In this document: one piece after another, positions 16,968 to 25,241 of the stretch | Numbering within the stretch: position 1 is the stretch's first letter | Layout: each line of letters begins with the position of its first letter | Origin: an uncultured Prevotella sp. | GTDB taxonomy: Bacteria; Bacteroidota; Bacteroidia; Bacteroidales; Bacteroidaceae | DNA: 64,000 nt | Direction: 5' to 3' | NCBI RefSeq assembly: GCF_946407605.1 | Contig: NZ_CAMJOS010000004.1 | Location: 62,001-126,000 of the forward strand | Translations under genes and position numbers: made by a program | The notes under the pieces: generated by a model | What the model was told of the DNA's origin: nothing | The model's input: only the letters and a program-made list of their open reading frames with translations | The model's database searches: none

Positions 16968-18222
16968 CAAACTCTGCACGGAGTACATCCAGCAGATGGT
17001 CGACAGTCTCCTCCTCAAGGTCGGCCTTCTCAATCAGCAGCTCACGGGGAGCATTGAGTACCTCCTTAGCGGTGTCATAGCCCAAAGCCTTAATGGCATC
17101 GATAACCCACTGGTCTACCTCATCGGCAAACTCATCCAAGTAGATATCCTCATCAGTCTCACCCTCATTCACCACACGGAATACGTCGATGGTATGCTCG
17201 GTGAGCATAGAGGCCAGCTTGATGTTCATACCGCCCTTACCAATTGCGAGCGACACCTCCTCAGGCTGCAGATAGACCTCGGCTTTGTGGTTAGCCTCAT
17301 CCAGAGAGATACTGGTCACCTTAGCGGGTGACAGGGCACGCTGGATAAACAGCTGTATGTTGCTGGTGTAGTTAATCACGTCGATATTCTCGTTGCACAA
17401 CTCGCGAACAATACCATGTACACGACTACCTTTAACACCAACACAAGCGCCTACGGGATCGATGCGGTCGTCGAAGCTTTCCACAGCCACCTTGGCACGT
17501 TCTCCTGGCATACGGGCCACCTTACGGATGGCAATCAGTCCATCAGCAATCTCGGGCACCTCAGCCTCAAGCAGACGCTTCAGGAACTCAGGACTGGTAC
17601 GGCTCAGCATGATACGGGGGTTGTTGTTCTCGTTCTGCACTTCCTTCACCACGGCACGGATGGTCTCACCCTTGCGATAGCTGTCAGAAGGAATCTGGTC
17701 ACTCTTCATCAGATGTAGTTCATTACCCTCATCGTCCATCAGCAGCACTTCGCGCTTCCACATCTGATAGACTTCTCCACTGACGATCGTACCCACCTTA
17801 TCCTTATACTTCTGGTAGAGGGCATCATGATCCAGCTCCAGAATCTTTGAAGCCAGTGTCTGACGCAGGTTCAAGATAGCACGGCGACCGAACTTCGTGA
17901 AGTCCACAGCCTCACTCACCTCCTCGCCTACCTCATAGTCGGGCTCAATCTTCTGAGCCTCAGAGAGCGAAATCTCCTTGTTCTCGTCTTTCACCTCGCC
18001 GTCTTCTACAACGACACGGTTACGATGAATCTCAAAGTCTCCCTTGTCGGGGTTCACAATCACGTCGAAGTTCTCGTCAGAACCAAACATCTTGGCCAGC
18101 ACATTGCGGAAGCTCTCTTCAAGCACACTCACCAAAGTGGTACGGTCGATGTTCTTTGTCTCTTTAAATTCCTGAAAGGTCTCAAACATGCTGGGACCCT
18201 TCACTTCTTTCTTTGTTGCCAT
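16963..18222 (-). CDS. nusA: Transcription termination/antitermination factor NusA
   Basis: The 419-residue protein has the NusA N-terminal RNA-polymerase-binding domain (LVSVLEESFRNVLAKMFG). An S1 domain follows (KVGTIVSGEVYQMWKREVLLMDDEG), then two KH domains (VGACVGVKGSRVHGIVREL and VSLAIGKGGMNIKLASMLTE). The C-terminal helical segment is short and ends LLDVLRAEFE. The length is normal for Bacteroidota, which lack the long acidic repeats of enterobacterial NusA. It lies between rimP (28 bp) and infB in the conserved translation/transcription operon. Confidence 0.97.
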   Translation of the reverse strand: MATKKEVKGPSMFETFQEFKETKNIDRTTLVSVLEESFRNVLAKMFGSDENFDVIVNPDKGDFEIHRNRVVVEDGEVKDENKEISLSEAQKIEPDYEVGEEVSEAVDFTKFGRRAILNLRQTLASKILELDHDALYQKYKDKVGTIVSGEVYQMWKREVLLMDDEGNELHLMKSDQIPSDSYRKGETIRAVVKEVQNENNNPRIMLSRTSPEFLKRLLEAEVPEIADGLIAIRKVARMPGERAKVAVESFDDRIDPVGACVGVKGSRVHGIVRELCNENIDVINYTSNIQLFIQRALSPAKVTSISLDEANHKAEVYLQPEEVSLAIGKGGMNIKLASMLTEHTIDVFRVVNEGETDEDIYLDEFADEVDQWVIDAIKALGYDTAKEVLNAPRELLIEKADLEEETVDHLLDVLRAEFE

Positions 18223-18250
18223 TTGATATTTTATTTTTTATCTTTTACTT

Positions 18251-18721
18251 TTACTTAAACGCCAGCAGATACTTCGTCGACTTCACCTCATTCATAGAGT
18301 AGGTCTTGTCAACATCCACCTTCACAGGGCGCTTCTTGCCCTCGGGAATCTGCTTTTCCTGTGTGGTCACAGTAAACTGGTTGCCGTCAACCGACTTCAG
18401 CACACCGACAATCTTCTTGCCCTGAGCATCGACGACCTCTACATCGTCGCCCACATGGTTCACATACTGCTGTGCCACCTTAAAGGGCTGTCCCAGTCCG
18501 GCACTGCCCACCTCCATTTCATAGTCGCCAAGTTCGTCGCCCAGTTTCTCTTGCAAGAAACGACTCAACTCGGCACAATCCTCAATCCACACACCGTCGG
18601 CGTGGTCAATCTCAATCACAATGCGGTCATCACCGCCATCCATCTGAATGTCTACAAGGAAGTAGTCGCCCTTCTTCAGCCACTCTTCCACTAATGTCTT
18701 TAATGTTTCTTTCGTTATCAT
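18251..18721 (-). CDS. rimP: Ribosome maturation factor RimP
   Basis: The frame extends to 18787, but the start at 18721 (MITKETLKTLVEEWLKKGDY) is preferred. It gives the usual 156 residues, and the upstream part would run through a hairpin and up to the -7 box. The protein has the N-terminal RimP domain (DYFLVDIQMDGGDDRIVIEIDHADGVWIEDC) and C-terminal SH3-like domain (GVLKSVDGNQFTVTTQ). It assists 30S subunit maturation. It is the first gene of rimP-nusA-infB. Confidence 0.93.
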   Translation of the reverse strand: MITKETLKTLVEEWLKKGDYFLVDIQMDGGDDRIVIEIDHADGVWIEDCAELSRFLQEKLGDELGDYEMEVGSAGLGQPFKVAQQYVNHVGDDVEVVDAQGKKIVGVLKSVDGNQFTVTTQEKQIPEGKKRPVKVDVDKTYSMNEVKSTKYLLAFK

Positions 18722-18742
18722 TCTAACGTTATTTATAACGGA

Positions 18743-18770
18743 AATGAGAGACCCTTTCGAGCCTCTCATT
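18743..18770 (-). promoter_or_regulatory. Hairpin in rimP-nusA-infB leader
   Basis: AATGAGAG (18743-18750) pairs with CTCTCATT (18763-18770) in the 5' leader between the -7 box and the rimP start. A second small inverted repeat, CGTTAT-TT-ATAACG (18727-18740), lies next to the start codon. A leader role in control is inferred. Confidence 0.45.
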
Positions 18771-18784
18771 CCTCTGAACGGGTG

Positions 18785-18792
18785 CAAAGGTA
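18785..18792 (-). promoter_or_regulatory. Putative -7 box of rimP-nusA-infB
   Basis: The minus strand reads TACCTTTG, an exact consensus match, 63 bp upstream of the rimP start. It is divergent from the GH51 promoter at 18877. Confidence 0.65.
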
Positions 18793-18876
18793 CGCATTTT
18801 CTACTAATTATGCAAATATTTACCTTACTTTTTTACTTTTTCCCACTTTCTACTTTCCTCTTTCCACTTTTTTTCG

Positions 18877-18884
18877 TACCTTTG
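18877..18884 (+). promoter_or_regulatory. Putative -7 box of GH51 gene
   Basis: TACCTTTG matches the consensus, 34 bp upstream of the ATG at 18919. The preceding 40 bp are pyrimidine-rich. Confidence 0.65.
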
Positions 18885-18918
18885 CCCCACTATTATTTCC
18901 AAATAACTAAAAAAGACG

Positions 18919-20940
18919 ATGAACAAACGTATCACACTCGGAGCTGCTCTTTTGGCAGCCACTCTGGGACTCAACGCCCAGAAGCCGATGACTGCCCCCT
19001 CAGGCGGCAAGGCTATCAGCGATGAATTAATTGGTATTTTCTTCGAAGACATCAGCAGTGCTGCCGATGGCGGACTCTATGCTGAGCTCATTCAGAACGG
19101 CTCGTTCGAATTCAACCCCAGCGAGCGCGACGGATGGGGACCTGGCACCGCATGGAAGAGCATTCGCCCAGGACACTCTCTGGGTTATGCCGAAGTACGC
19201 ATGAACGATGGTCTCCATCAGAACAACCCCACCTACATGCGACTCCACACCGAGCGCGCCAAAGAGTATTACGACTATCGTGGTTGGAAAGGCTTCGGAC
19301 TGCAGAACGACGGTTTCAACGGCATCAGCGTCAAGGCTGGCGAAAAATACAACTTCTCGGCATTCCTGCGCAATGTGTCGGGCGTGGGCAAATGGGTTCG
19401 CGTAGCACTGGTAGCACAGCCTCAGGGTCGTGGCTTCGGTCCTAGAGACCCAAGACTCTTGGCTGAGACCAAATTCGACGTCCACAGCAACGCATGGGAG
19501 AAGTATGAAGCCGTGTTAACACCAGACAGCACTTGTCAGAATGCATCGCTCCAGATCCTCGTGCTCGACACTGGCGACCTTGACATCGACATGGTCTCAC
19601 TCATTCCGCAGGATACCTATAAAGGCCACGGTCTTCGTAAGGATTTGGCCCAGGCACTGGCCGACCTCCAGCCAAAGTTCATGCGCTTCCCTGGCGGTTG
19701 CGTGGTTCACGGTGGTGGTGATGGTTTCTGGGACACCTATCGCTGGAAGACCACCATCGGTCCGAAGGAGCAGCGCAAGAGCCTGAAGAACACCTGGGGC
19801 TACCACCAGAGCATGGGTCTGGGCTACTTCGAGTACTTCCAGTTCTGCGAGGACCTTGGCATGGAGCCACTGCCTATTCTGCCTTGCGGTGTAAGCTGTC
19901 AGGGCACCAATGGCGGCTGGGGCATGCGTGGTCAGGCTCAGGATGTAGTACCCATGGAGGATATGGACGAATGGGTTGACGAGGCTATCGACCTTATTGA
20001 GTGGGCCAACGGTGACCCTGCTACCAATAAATGGGCCAAGATGCGTGCTGATGCCGGTCATCCCGCTCCTTTCAACCTCAAGTACTTAGGTCTTGGTAAC
20101 GAGGAGCGTATCAGCCCCGAGTTCGCAGAGCGCTTCAAATATATCTATGAACGCGTGACGAAGGCTCATCCTGAGATTGTCATCGTGGGTACAGCTGGTC
20201 CTGGTTCACACCCAGGCAACAGCGACCTAGACAATGGTTGGAAGCTCGCTGAGGAACTCGGCATGCCCATCATCGACGAGCACTACTACGAGCCCAACAA
20301 CTACTTCCTCAACAAGCGCCAGTACGACAACTATCCTCGTGACCGCAAGACGAAGGTCTATCTGGGTGAGTATGCCGCCAAGGACAAGAAGCTCATCGAC
20401 GCTCTGGCCGAGGGTCTTTATCTGCTCCACGTAGAGCGTAATGGCGACATTGTGGCAATGACCTCATACGCTCCCCTCTTCGCCCGCCGCGATAACACCA
20501 ACTGGAACCCTGACATGATCTACTTCGACAACGAACGTGCCTACCTCACCTGCAGCTACTATGTACAGCAGCTCTTCGGACAGTCTGCCGGTCAGTACTG
20601 GTATGGTGACTGCGTGAAGTTCGAAGGTGATGCCAAGGATGTTATACAGCCACTCGAGAATGTACACTATGGTCAGTCTGTCATCCTGAACGTCAAGACC
20701 CGCAAGCTCTATGTCAAGATCTGTAACGCTTCTGACGAGGCCAAGAAGGCCGACATCAACCTGAGCCGTTTCAAGATTAAGGGCAATGCCGTTAAGACCG
20801 TCCTGACTGGTGCTGCCAACGATGAGAACAACTACGACCAGCAGCCCATCGCTCCTCAGAAGCAGGACGTCAAGGCCGAGAAGAAATTCACACTGGACGT
20901 AGCCCCCTACTCGTTTATCATGCTGGAATACAGCCTATAA
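18919..20940 (+). CDS. Secreted alpha-L-arabinofuranosidase, GH51
   Basis: The 673-residue protein has a signal peptide (cleavage near LGLNAQ, residue 21). A galactose-binding-like insert lies at about 60-235 (AELIQNGSFEFN through ILVLDTGDLDIDMVSLIP). The GH51 (beta/alpha)8 barrel follows, with FMRFPGGCVVHGGG, the acid/base GLGNEE (Glu395), DEHYY and the nucleophile YLGEYA (Glu484), and then a C-terminal beta domain. It would release arabinose side chains from arabinoxylan or arabinan outside the cytoplasm. It stands alone, divergent from rimP and convergent with a lipoprotein gene. No SusCD pair or other hydrolase is adjacent. Confidence 0.94.
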   Translation: MNKRITLGAALLAATLGLNAQKPMTAPSGGKAISDELIGIFFEDISSAADGGLYAELIQNGSFEFNPSERDGWGPGTAWKSIRPGHSLGYAEVRMNDGLHQNNPTYMRLHTERAKEYYDYRGWKGFGLQNDGFNGISVKAGEKYNFSAFLRNVSGVGKWVRVALVAQPQGRGFGPRDPRLLAETKFDVHSNAWEKYEAVLTPDSTCQNASLQILVLDTGDLDIDMVSLIPQDTYKGHGLRKDLAQALADLQPKFMRFPGGCVVHGGGDGFWDTYRWKTTIGPKEQRKSLKNTWGYHQSMGLGYFEYFQFCEDLGMEPLPILPCGVSCQGTNGGWGMRGQAQDVVPMEDMDEWVDEAIDLIEWANGDPATNKWAKMRADAGHPAPFNLKYLGLGNEERISPEFAERFKYIYERVTKAHPEIVIVGTAGPGSHPGNSDLDNGWKLAEELGMPIIDEHYYEPNNYFLNKRQYDNYPRDRKTKVYLGEYAAKDKKLIDALAEGLYLLHVERNGDIVAMTSYAPLFARRDNTNWNPDMIYFDNERAYLTCSYYVQQLFGQSAGQYWYGDCVKFEGDAKDVIQPLENVHYGQSVILNVKTRKLYVKICNASDEAKKADINLSRFKIKGNAVKTVLTGAANDENNYDQQPIAPQKQDVKAEKKFTLDVAPYSFIMLEYSL

Positions 20941-20952
20941 TATAGGCTATTT

Positions 20953-21034
20953 GTTTCCTCAGTAGAAACTCCTTGTTTCCCCTGTTGAAACTAACAGTTT
21001 CCCCCGTTGAAACACTTGTTTCGACGGGGGAAAC
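20953..21034. repeat. Four-unit 22-bp palindromic array doubling as terminator
   Basis: Four 17-bp units of the form GTTTC-N7-GAAAC start at 20953, 20975, 20997 and 21018 (steps 22, 22, 21). The third (GTTTCCCCCGTTGAAAC) and the fourth (GTTTCGACGGGGGAAAC) are near inverted copies. Together they form a long hairpin between two convergent genes, probably a bidirectional terminator. The array nearly fills the 97-bp intergenic space. Confidence 0.85.
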
Positions 21035-21037
21035 ACT

Positions 21038-23260
21038 TTATTTCTCCAATAGGAACTCTACAGAGGCTATCTCGGAAGATGCCCCCTTATAAATGATATC
21101 GACACAGAAGGTGCCTACCTCGCTGTAGATATACAGCGGCAGATGCTCCTCGTAGGCAGGTTCGTAGTCAAAGTGCAGGCGGATGGTGGTGCCTGTGAGG
21201 TAGTTCTCCTCTGGTGTCAGCGCATCATCAGCATCCAGAGGACGGATAGAGAACACTGGGTCGGTCATCACCAACACACGCGGCAGTTCAATACGCAAAT
21301 CGTTGTCGGGACTGCTGAACCAACTAGTAAACGAATCCCACCAGTCTTTCTCCTCAGCAGGGTCTTCCTCAGGAGCCAGCACGCTGACACCTTCCTTCAG
21401 AGTGCGACGTAGACGCTGGGGGTCTAGCGAGTAATTGCGCAGATATTCCTCACGTGCTGCTGCCTGCAACTCGCTCTCCTTCTTGCCGTCGCCACGCAGC
21501 CAAGCCAGCACATTAGCCTGCTTATAATCTACATCATCGACCCAGCAGATGCGGTCCTCGAACATGGCGATGGCACGCACTCGGGTGATATCGTCGTAGG
21601 TTTTGCCGGGATAGCTGATGACCACCGTGTCAAAGTCCGTGGTAGAGTGTTTGTTCACAATATTCACCTCCTTTGGCACCTTCACCACGTCATATTCATC
21701 CTTATACATACCTGTATAATGAATGCACAGGAAGATACGCACATTCTCGAAGTCCAGGTCGGAACGGTTGCGCAGCGTTACATGCATCACCTCTTTATTG
21801 CTCCAGAACAGCCACTTCGACTCGGGCTCCACCGAGATGTCGATATACGACTGCTCGAGCAACAGACTCTTAAATGGACCATAGAGGTTCTCCTCACAGA
21901 ATTGCATGTCGCTCAGTAACTCGTCGTAGATACCCTGATTACCACGACGGAAGAAATGGTTATAAATCTCCTCACGGCTCTTATCCAGCTGTCCATGGTC
22001 GGCATAGTACTTTGCCTTCAGCAGGTTCGGACTGAACAGGCCGTAACCCTCCATCGTCGAGGCATACAGGCGGCGCAGATACTGACCCTCAGGCGTCTTG
22101 TTCAAGTAGGTACGGGTGTTATACGAATCGAGCATATCAGTCAGACGGGCAGCCTGACGGGGATACTCTACGCTGGCCTGATGGAAACGGCTCAGCGCTG
22201 CCTGCTCGTTGCCCAGCTGCTGTTGCATGAGACCTTCAAGGACTAAAGCAGGGGCCGTACGGTCAGGATAGGTCTGCGAATATCGGTTGAGCAAAGCCGT
22301 AGCTTGGGCCAGGTGAGACTGGGGAGCGGGGGGCACTTGATTATCTTGACGCTCCAAACTGTCCGGGCTTTCAGGACTTTCAGGATTCAGTGGCTCCAGC
22401 GTTGCTGGCGACGGTACTTCGCCAGCCCCTAGCAGGATATGCGCCATCGACTGCAACAACATAGCCTCAGCATTATTCGGATACTGATTGAGAATCAGTT
22501 GTGTCTGCTTAAGTGCCTCGTCGGTACGTCCAGCATAAAGGTCCAAATAGGCTTGGTCTTTCTTCACGCAGAGCGCATCATACTCCTGCATATACTTACG
22601 ATAAATGGGGGTATAGTCCTCCAAATATTGGCGATAGGAAGCACGCAGCTTCTGCAAATCCTCCTGCAGCTGCGACTTCAGCTTCTTATCTTTCTGATAC
22701 TGCTCAAACACCTCATTTGTGGATCGTTGGGCATCCTCGCCTTTGATGATTCCCAAGATGGCAAAGATATCACCATGAGTAGCTCGGAACAGCTCGCTGA
22801 CAGAGGCATGCTCCACCAACGTCTCACCACCACGGGCAGCACCACGCATCAGTAGCCACACATCGGTCAACTGCTCATCCTGCTGCTGTAGTTTATAGGT
22901 GTACTCCAACACAGGAAACAGCTTGCGCTTAGCCTCCAGCACATCGGGAGCCACGCCGCTATAGTCCTCACGCGCCATATAGTCCAGAAACTCCTCAAAA
23001 CTATTGGAACGCACCTGAGCCAGCTCCAAGGCATTGATGACACGTATGGTCTTCTCAATGTCATAGTCACGACCCGACTGCAACTGCTCCTGATTCCGGA
23101 TGGCGTCATAGGCATCTACAAACTCATCCACAGGACGGTAGTTGTCTATATCGACAGCTAAAAGGTCAACACCGCCTTCCGTATGACAACCACTCAGCGC
23201 CAAGGCCCACACCATGAGCATCGGCAGCAAGAAATTACGATACATGGTCCTCTTCATCAT
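21038..23260 (-). CDS. Large TPR-like lipoprotein of unknown function
   Basis: The frame opens at 23311, but the start at 23260 (or 23257) is preferred. A -7 box lies at 23279-23286, and a lipoprotein signal (MVWALALSGC, Cys25) follows directly. The 740-residue protein is rich in helices. Short repeats resemble TPRs (DEALKQTQLILNQYPNNAEAMLLQSMAHIL and a further copy near SRFHQASVEYPRQA). A Pro/Glu/Ser linker lies between them and a beta-rich C-terminal part. I do not recognise a named family. It is probably periplasmic-facing or surface-exposed. It forms a single-gene unit with its own promoter. Confidence 0.75.
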   Translation of the reverse strand: MMKRTMYRNFLLPMLMVWALALSGCHTEGGVDLLAVDIDNYRPVDEFVDAYDAIRNQEQLQSGRDYDIEKTIRVINALELAQVRSNSFEEFLDYMAREDYSGVAPDVLEAKRKLFPVLEYTYKLQQQDEQLTDVWLLMRGAARGGETLVEHASVSELFRATHGDIFAILGIIKGEDAQRSTNEVFEQYQKDKKLKSQLQEDLQKLRASYRQYLEDYTPIYRKYMQEYDALCVKKDQAYLDLYAGRTDEALKQTQLILNQYPNNAEAMLLQSMAHILLGAGEVPSPATLEPLNPESPESPDSLERQDNQVPPAPQSHLAQATALLNRYSQTYPDRTAPALVLEGLMQQQLGNEQAALSRFHQASVEYPRQAARLTDMLDSYNTRTYLNKTPEGQYLRRLYASTMEGYGLFSPNLLKAKYYADHGQLDKSREEIYNHFFRRGNQGIYDELLSDMQFCEENLYGPFKSLLLEQSYIDISVEPESKWLFWSNKEVMHVTLRNRSDLDFENVRIFLCIHYTGMYKDEYDVVKVPKEVNIVNKHSTTDFDTVVISYPGKTYDDITRVRAIAMFEDRICWVDDVDYKQANVLAWLRGDGKKESELQAAAREEYLRNYSLDPQRLRRTLKEGVSVLAPEEDPAEEKDWWDSFTSWFSSPDNDLRIELPRVLVMTDPVFSIRPLDADDALTPEENYLTGTTIRLHFDYEPAYEEHLPLYIYSEVGTFCVDIIYKGASSEIASVEFLLEK

Positions 23261-23278
23261 CGCATCAATTATTGGGCG

Positions 23279-23286
23279 CAAAGATA
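23279..23286 (-). promoter_or_regulatory. Putative -7 box of TPR lipoprotein gene
   Basis: The minus strand reads TATCTTTG, 18 bp upstream of the chosen start. Confidence 0.6.
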
Positions 23287-23304
23287 AACAATAAAAAAGA
23301 AAGA

Positions 23305-23343
23305 AGCGCAAACCGTTTAATATCTTTAACGATTTGCGCTTCC
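23305..23343 (-). terminator. Terminator at the end of the SusCD/FAS1 locus
   Basis: AAGCGCAAA with CGTT pairs with ACG and TTTGCGCTT across an AT-rich loop. T-rich sequence follows on the minus strand. It lies just after the last SusD gene and before the -7 box of the lipoprotein gene. A second small hairpin (ACTAATCA-TTG-TGATTAGT) overlaps the SusD stop codon. Confidence 0.75.
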
Positions 23344-23367
23344 ATTTTTATGGACTAATCATTGTGA

Positions 23368-25209
23368 TTAGTATCCCAATTTGCCTTTCCAAGTGAGGAA
23401 CCAGCTGCTGCGACCTGTCAACTTAACATCTGTGGGATTGTCAATACCCTTACGGGCACCGATAATCTTCTTCATTGTAGCCTCAGGATTGTCCTGACGA
23501 AGGGCATAGCGCATGATATCGTAATAACGCGTACCCTCGAAGGCGAACTCAAGAGCCGACTCAGCCAGAATCAGGCTGTCAACATAAGCCTGCTGCTCCT
23601 TAACGAGCTGTGCACGCTTGGTTGCATTATACTCAATGGTGTCATGAGGCAACACATAGGTCGTATCCATCGGTGTCCAACCAGCACCACGGGTGTGAAT
23701 ACCAATCGTGTTGTGGGTAGCCAACGGCTCGAAACCAGCACGGGTGACGTAGTCCTCGGGCTCGCAATTCTCATAACGAGCATCATTGAAATCAAACTGC
23801 ACCAAGTAGTTGAAATCATCAGCTGTGGGATAATAAGGAATAACCTTGGTATCGATCACCTGGTTGGTCAGACCCTCTGACAGAACCTCATAGGCCATGC
23901 GGGGATAACCAGCACGGTTCAAAGCCTCAGCCATACGCAGGTAAACCATGATACGACGATAGACGATGATATGAGTCATCTCACGAGATACAGGATACTT
24001 GTTAATCTTCTGAGTCTCGACGCTGACACCCTTCACGACTTCAGGTCTCTGGTTTGGAGGACAAGCATCAGGCAGACGCAAGTCACCAGAGTAGTCAGTC
24101 AGGTTCTGAGGAGCATAGAATACCGATCTGGCATCGTTAGAAAGCACACAGTTTGGTGTAGCCTGAGAAATCTCCTTTACACGCTGTGAAGGCTTGATGC
24201 TCACACGGTAGTCGTTGTCTTTAGTAGAATTGAACAAGTTACGCAACTCACTGTAATGACCTTCTGAGGGCAGAGAGTCACCAATAATCATCGTAATGGC
24301 TTCACTGTTAGCAGTAGCTGTTTCATCAACAGGATAGAGACTGGTACGAGGTGATTCCCATTTGGCTTCACCAAGGTCCCACATGTCAAGATTACTGCGG
24401 CCAATAGGATAGGCGCTGTTCAAACCATTACGCTGGCTAATGTAAGTATAATACTGCTTGGCAGCTTCCTTGTACTCCTTGACATTATTAGTCAGTGTGG
24501 CGTGCCAGAGATACAAATCACCACGCACCAGACTCAAAGGGAAGTACATCAGTTTAGAAGGCACTCTGATATCGCCGTAGGCGGGATACTCAGTGTTGTA
24601 GCGCTCAGGCAGGTCCATCAGACCATCCTCGTGGAGGAAATAGTAACAAATCTCCTCGAGTGTCTTCTGGCTGCTCTCAGCCACCTCGGCAGCATCTTTA
24701 CTGAGCAAGGGCTCGGTATAGAAGGGCACCTTGCCATAGACAAGACCCAGCTGCAGATAAGTCCAGGCACGAATGGCTTTGACAGCGCAATACTCCTTCA
24801 TGAAGATCTCCTCATTACGGTTGCTCCTCAAAGCTGTATCGGCATGTGCGATAAAATAGTTACAGTTGTTGATGACTGCATAGTAGTCACTCGGCTGGTT
24901 ATACTTATTATTATCGTTCACCTCAAAATTGGCAATAGCCTGCAGGTTACTGTCGGCATACTCGGTCAAGTCAACCAGATCGCCACGCAGTTCACCGAAC
25001 AGGACGGTACGATCGCCCAGTGCCTGCAACTTTGCCAGAATACCGGTCAAAGAGTAGATGGTATCAACGGCGTTGTTCAGATGCTCTTGATCAGAATAGA
25101 GCACGTCATCGCTCTCCTGATTGAAGAAGTCCTCACAAGAGGTAAGTGTGGCGGCGATACCGCAACCTACCAGACCGGCGCAGAATATTTTATAAATCTT
25201 GGTAATCAT
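23368..25209 (-). CDS. SusD/RagB-family surface glycan-binding lipoprotein
   Basis: A TTG at 25218 would add three residues, but the ATG at 25209 (MITKIYKIFCAG) is preferred. It gives 613 residues with lipobox LTSC (Cys25). SusD features are CEDFFNQESDDVLYSD, the TPR-like helices (AIRAWTYLQLGLVYGKVPFYTEPL) and the C-terminal ESALEFAFEGTRYYDIMRYALR. SusD proteins sit on the outer membrane above a SusC porin and capture oligomers for import. It directly follows its SusC partner, separated by a 30-nt spacer made of 7-bp repeats. It is the last gene of the locus, before a terminator. Confidence 0.95.
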   Translation of the reverse strand: MITKIYKIFCAGLVGCGIAATLTSCEDFFNQESDDVLYSDQEHLNNAVDTIYSLTGILAKLQALGDRTVLFGELRGDLVDLTEYADSNLQAIANFEVNDNNKYNQPSDYYAVINNCNYFIAHADTALRSNRNEEIFMKEYCAVKAIRAWTYLQLGLVYGKVPFYTEPLLSKDAAEVAESSQKTLEEICYYFLHEDGLMDLPERYNTEYPAYGDIRVPSKLMYFPLSLVRGDLYLWHATLTNNVKEYKEAAKQYYTYISQRNGLNSAYPIGRSNLDMWDLGEAKWESPRTSLYPVDETATANSEAITMIIGDSLPSEGHYSELRNLFNSTKDNDYRVSIKPSQRVKEISQATPNCVLSNDARSVFYAPQNLTDYSGDLRLPDACPPNQRPEVVKGVSVETQKINKYPVSREMTHIIVYRRIMVYLRMAEALNRAGYPRMAYEVLSEGLTNQVIDTKVIPYYPTADDFNYLVQFDFNDARYENCEPEDYVTRAGFEPLATHNTIGIHTRGAGWTPMDTTYVLPHDTIEYNATKRAQLVKEQQAYVDSLILAESALEFAFEGTRYYDIMRYALRQDNPEATMKKIIGARKGIDNPTDVKLTGRSSWFLTWKGKLGY

Positions 25210-25241
25210 AATTATCAACTTTCAATTATCCATTTTCAATT
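25207..25241. repeat. Five 7-bp repeats spanning SusC stop to SusD start
   Basis: Read on the plus strand, the heptads are CATAATT, ATCAACT, TTCAATT, ATCCATT and TTCAATT. The first contains the SusD start codon and the last touches the SusC stop codon. The geometry is identical to 30469-30503. Confidence 0.8.
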
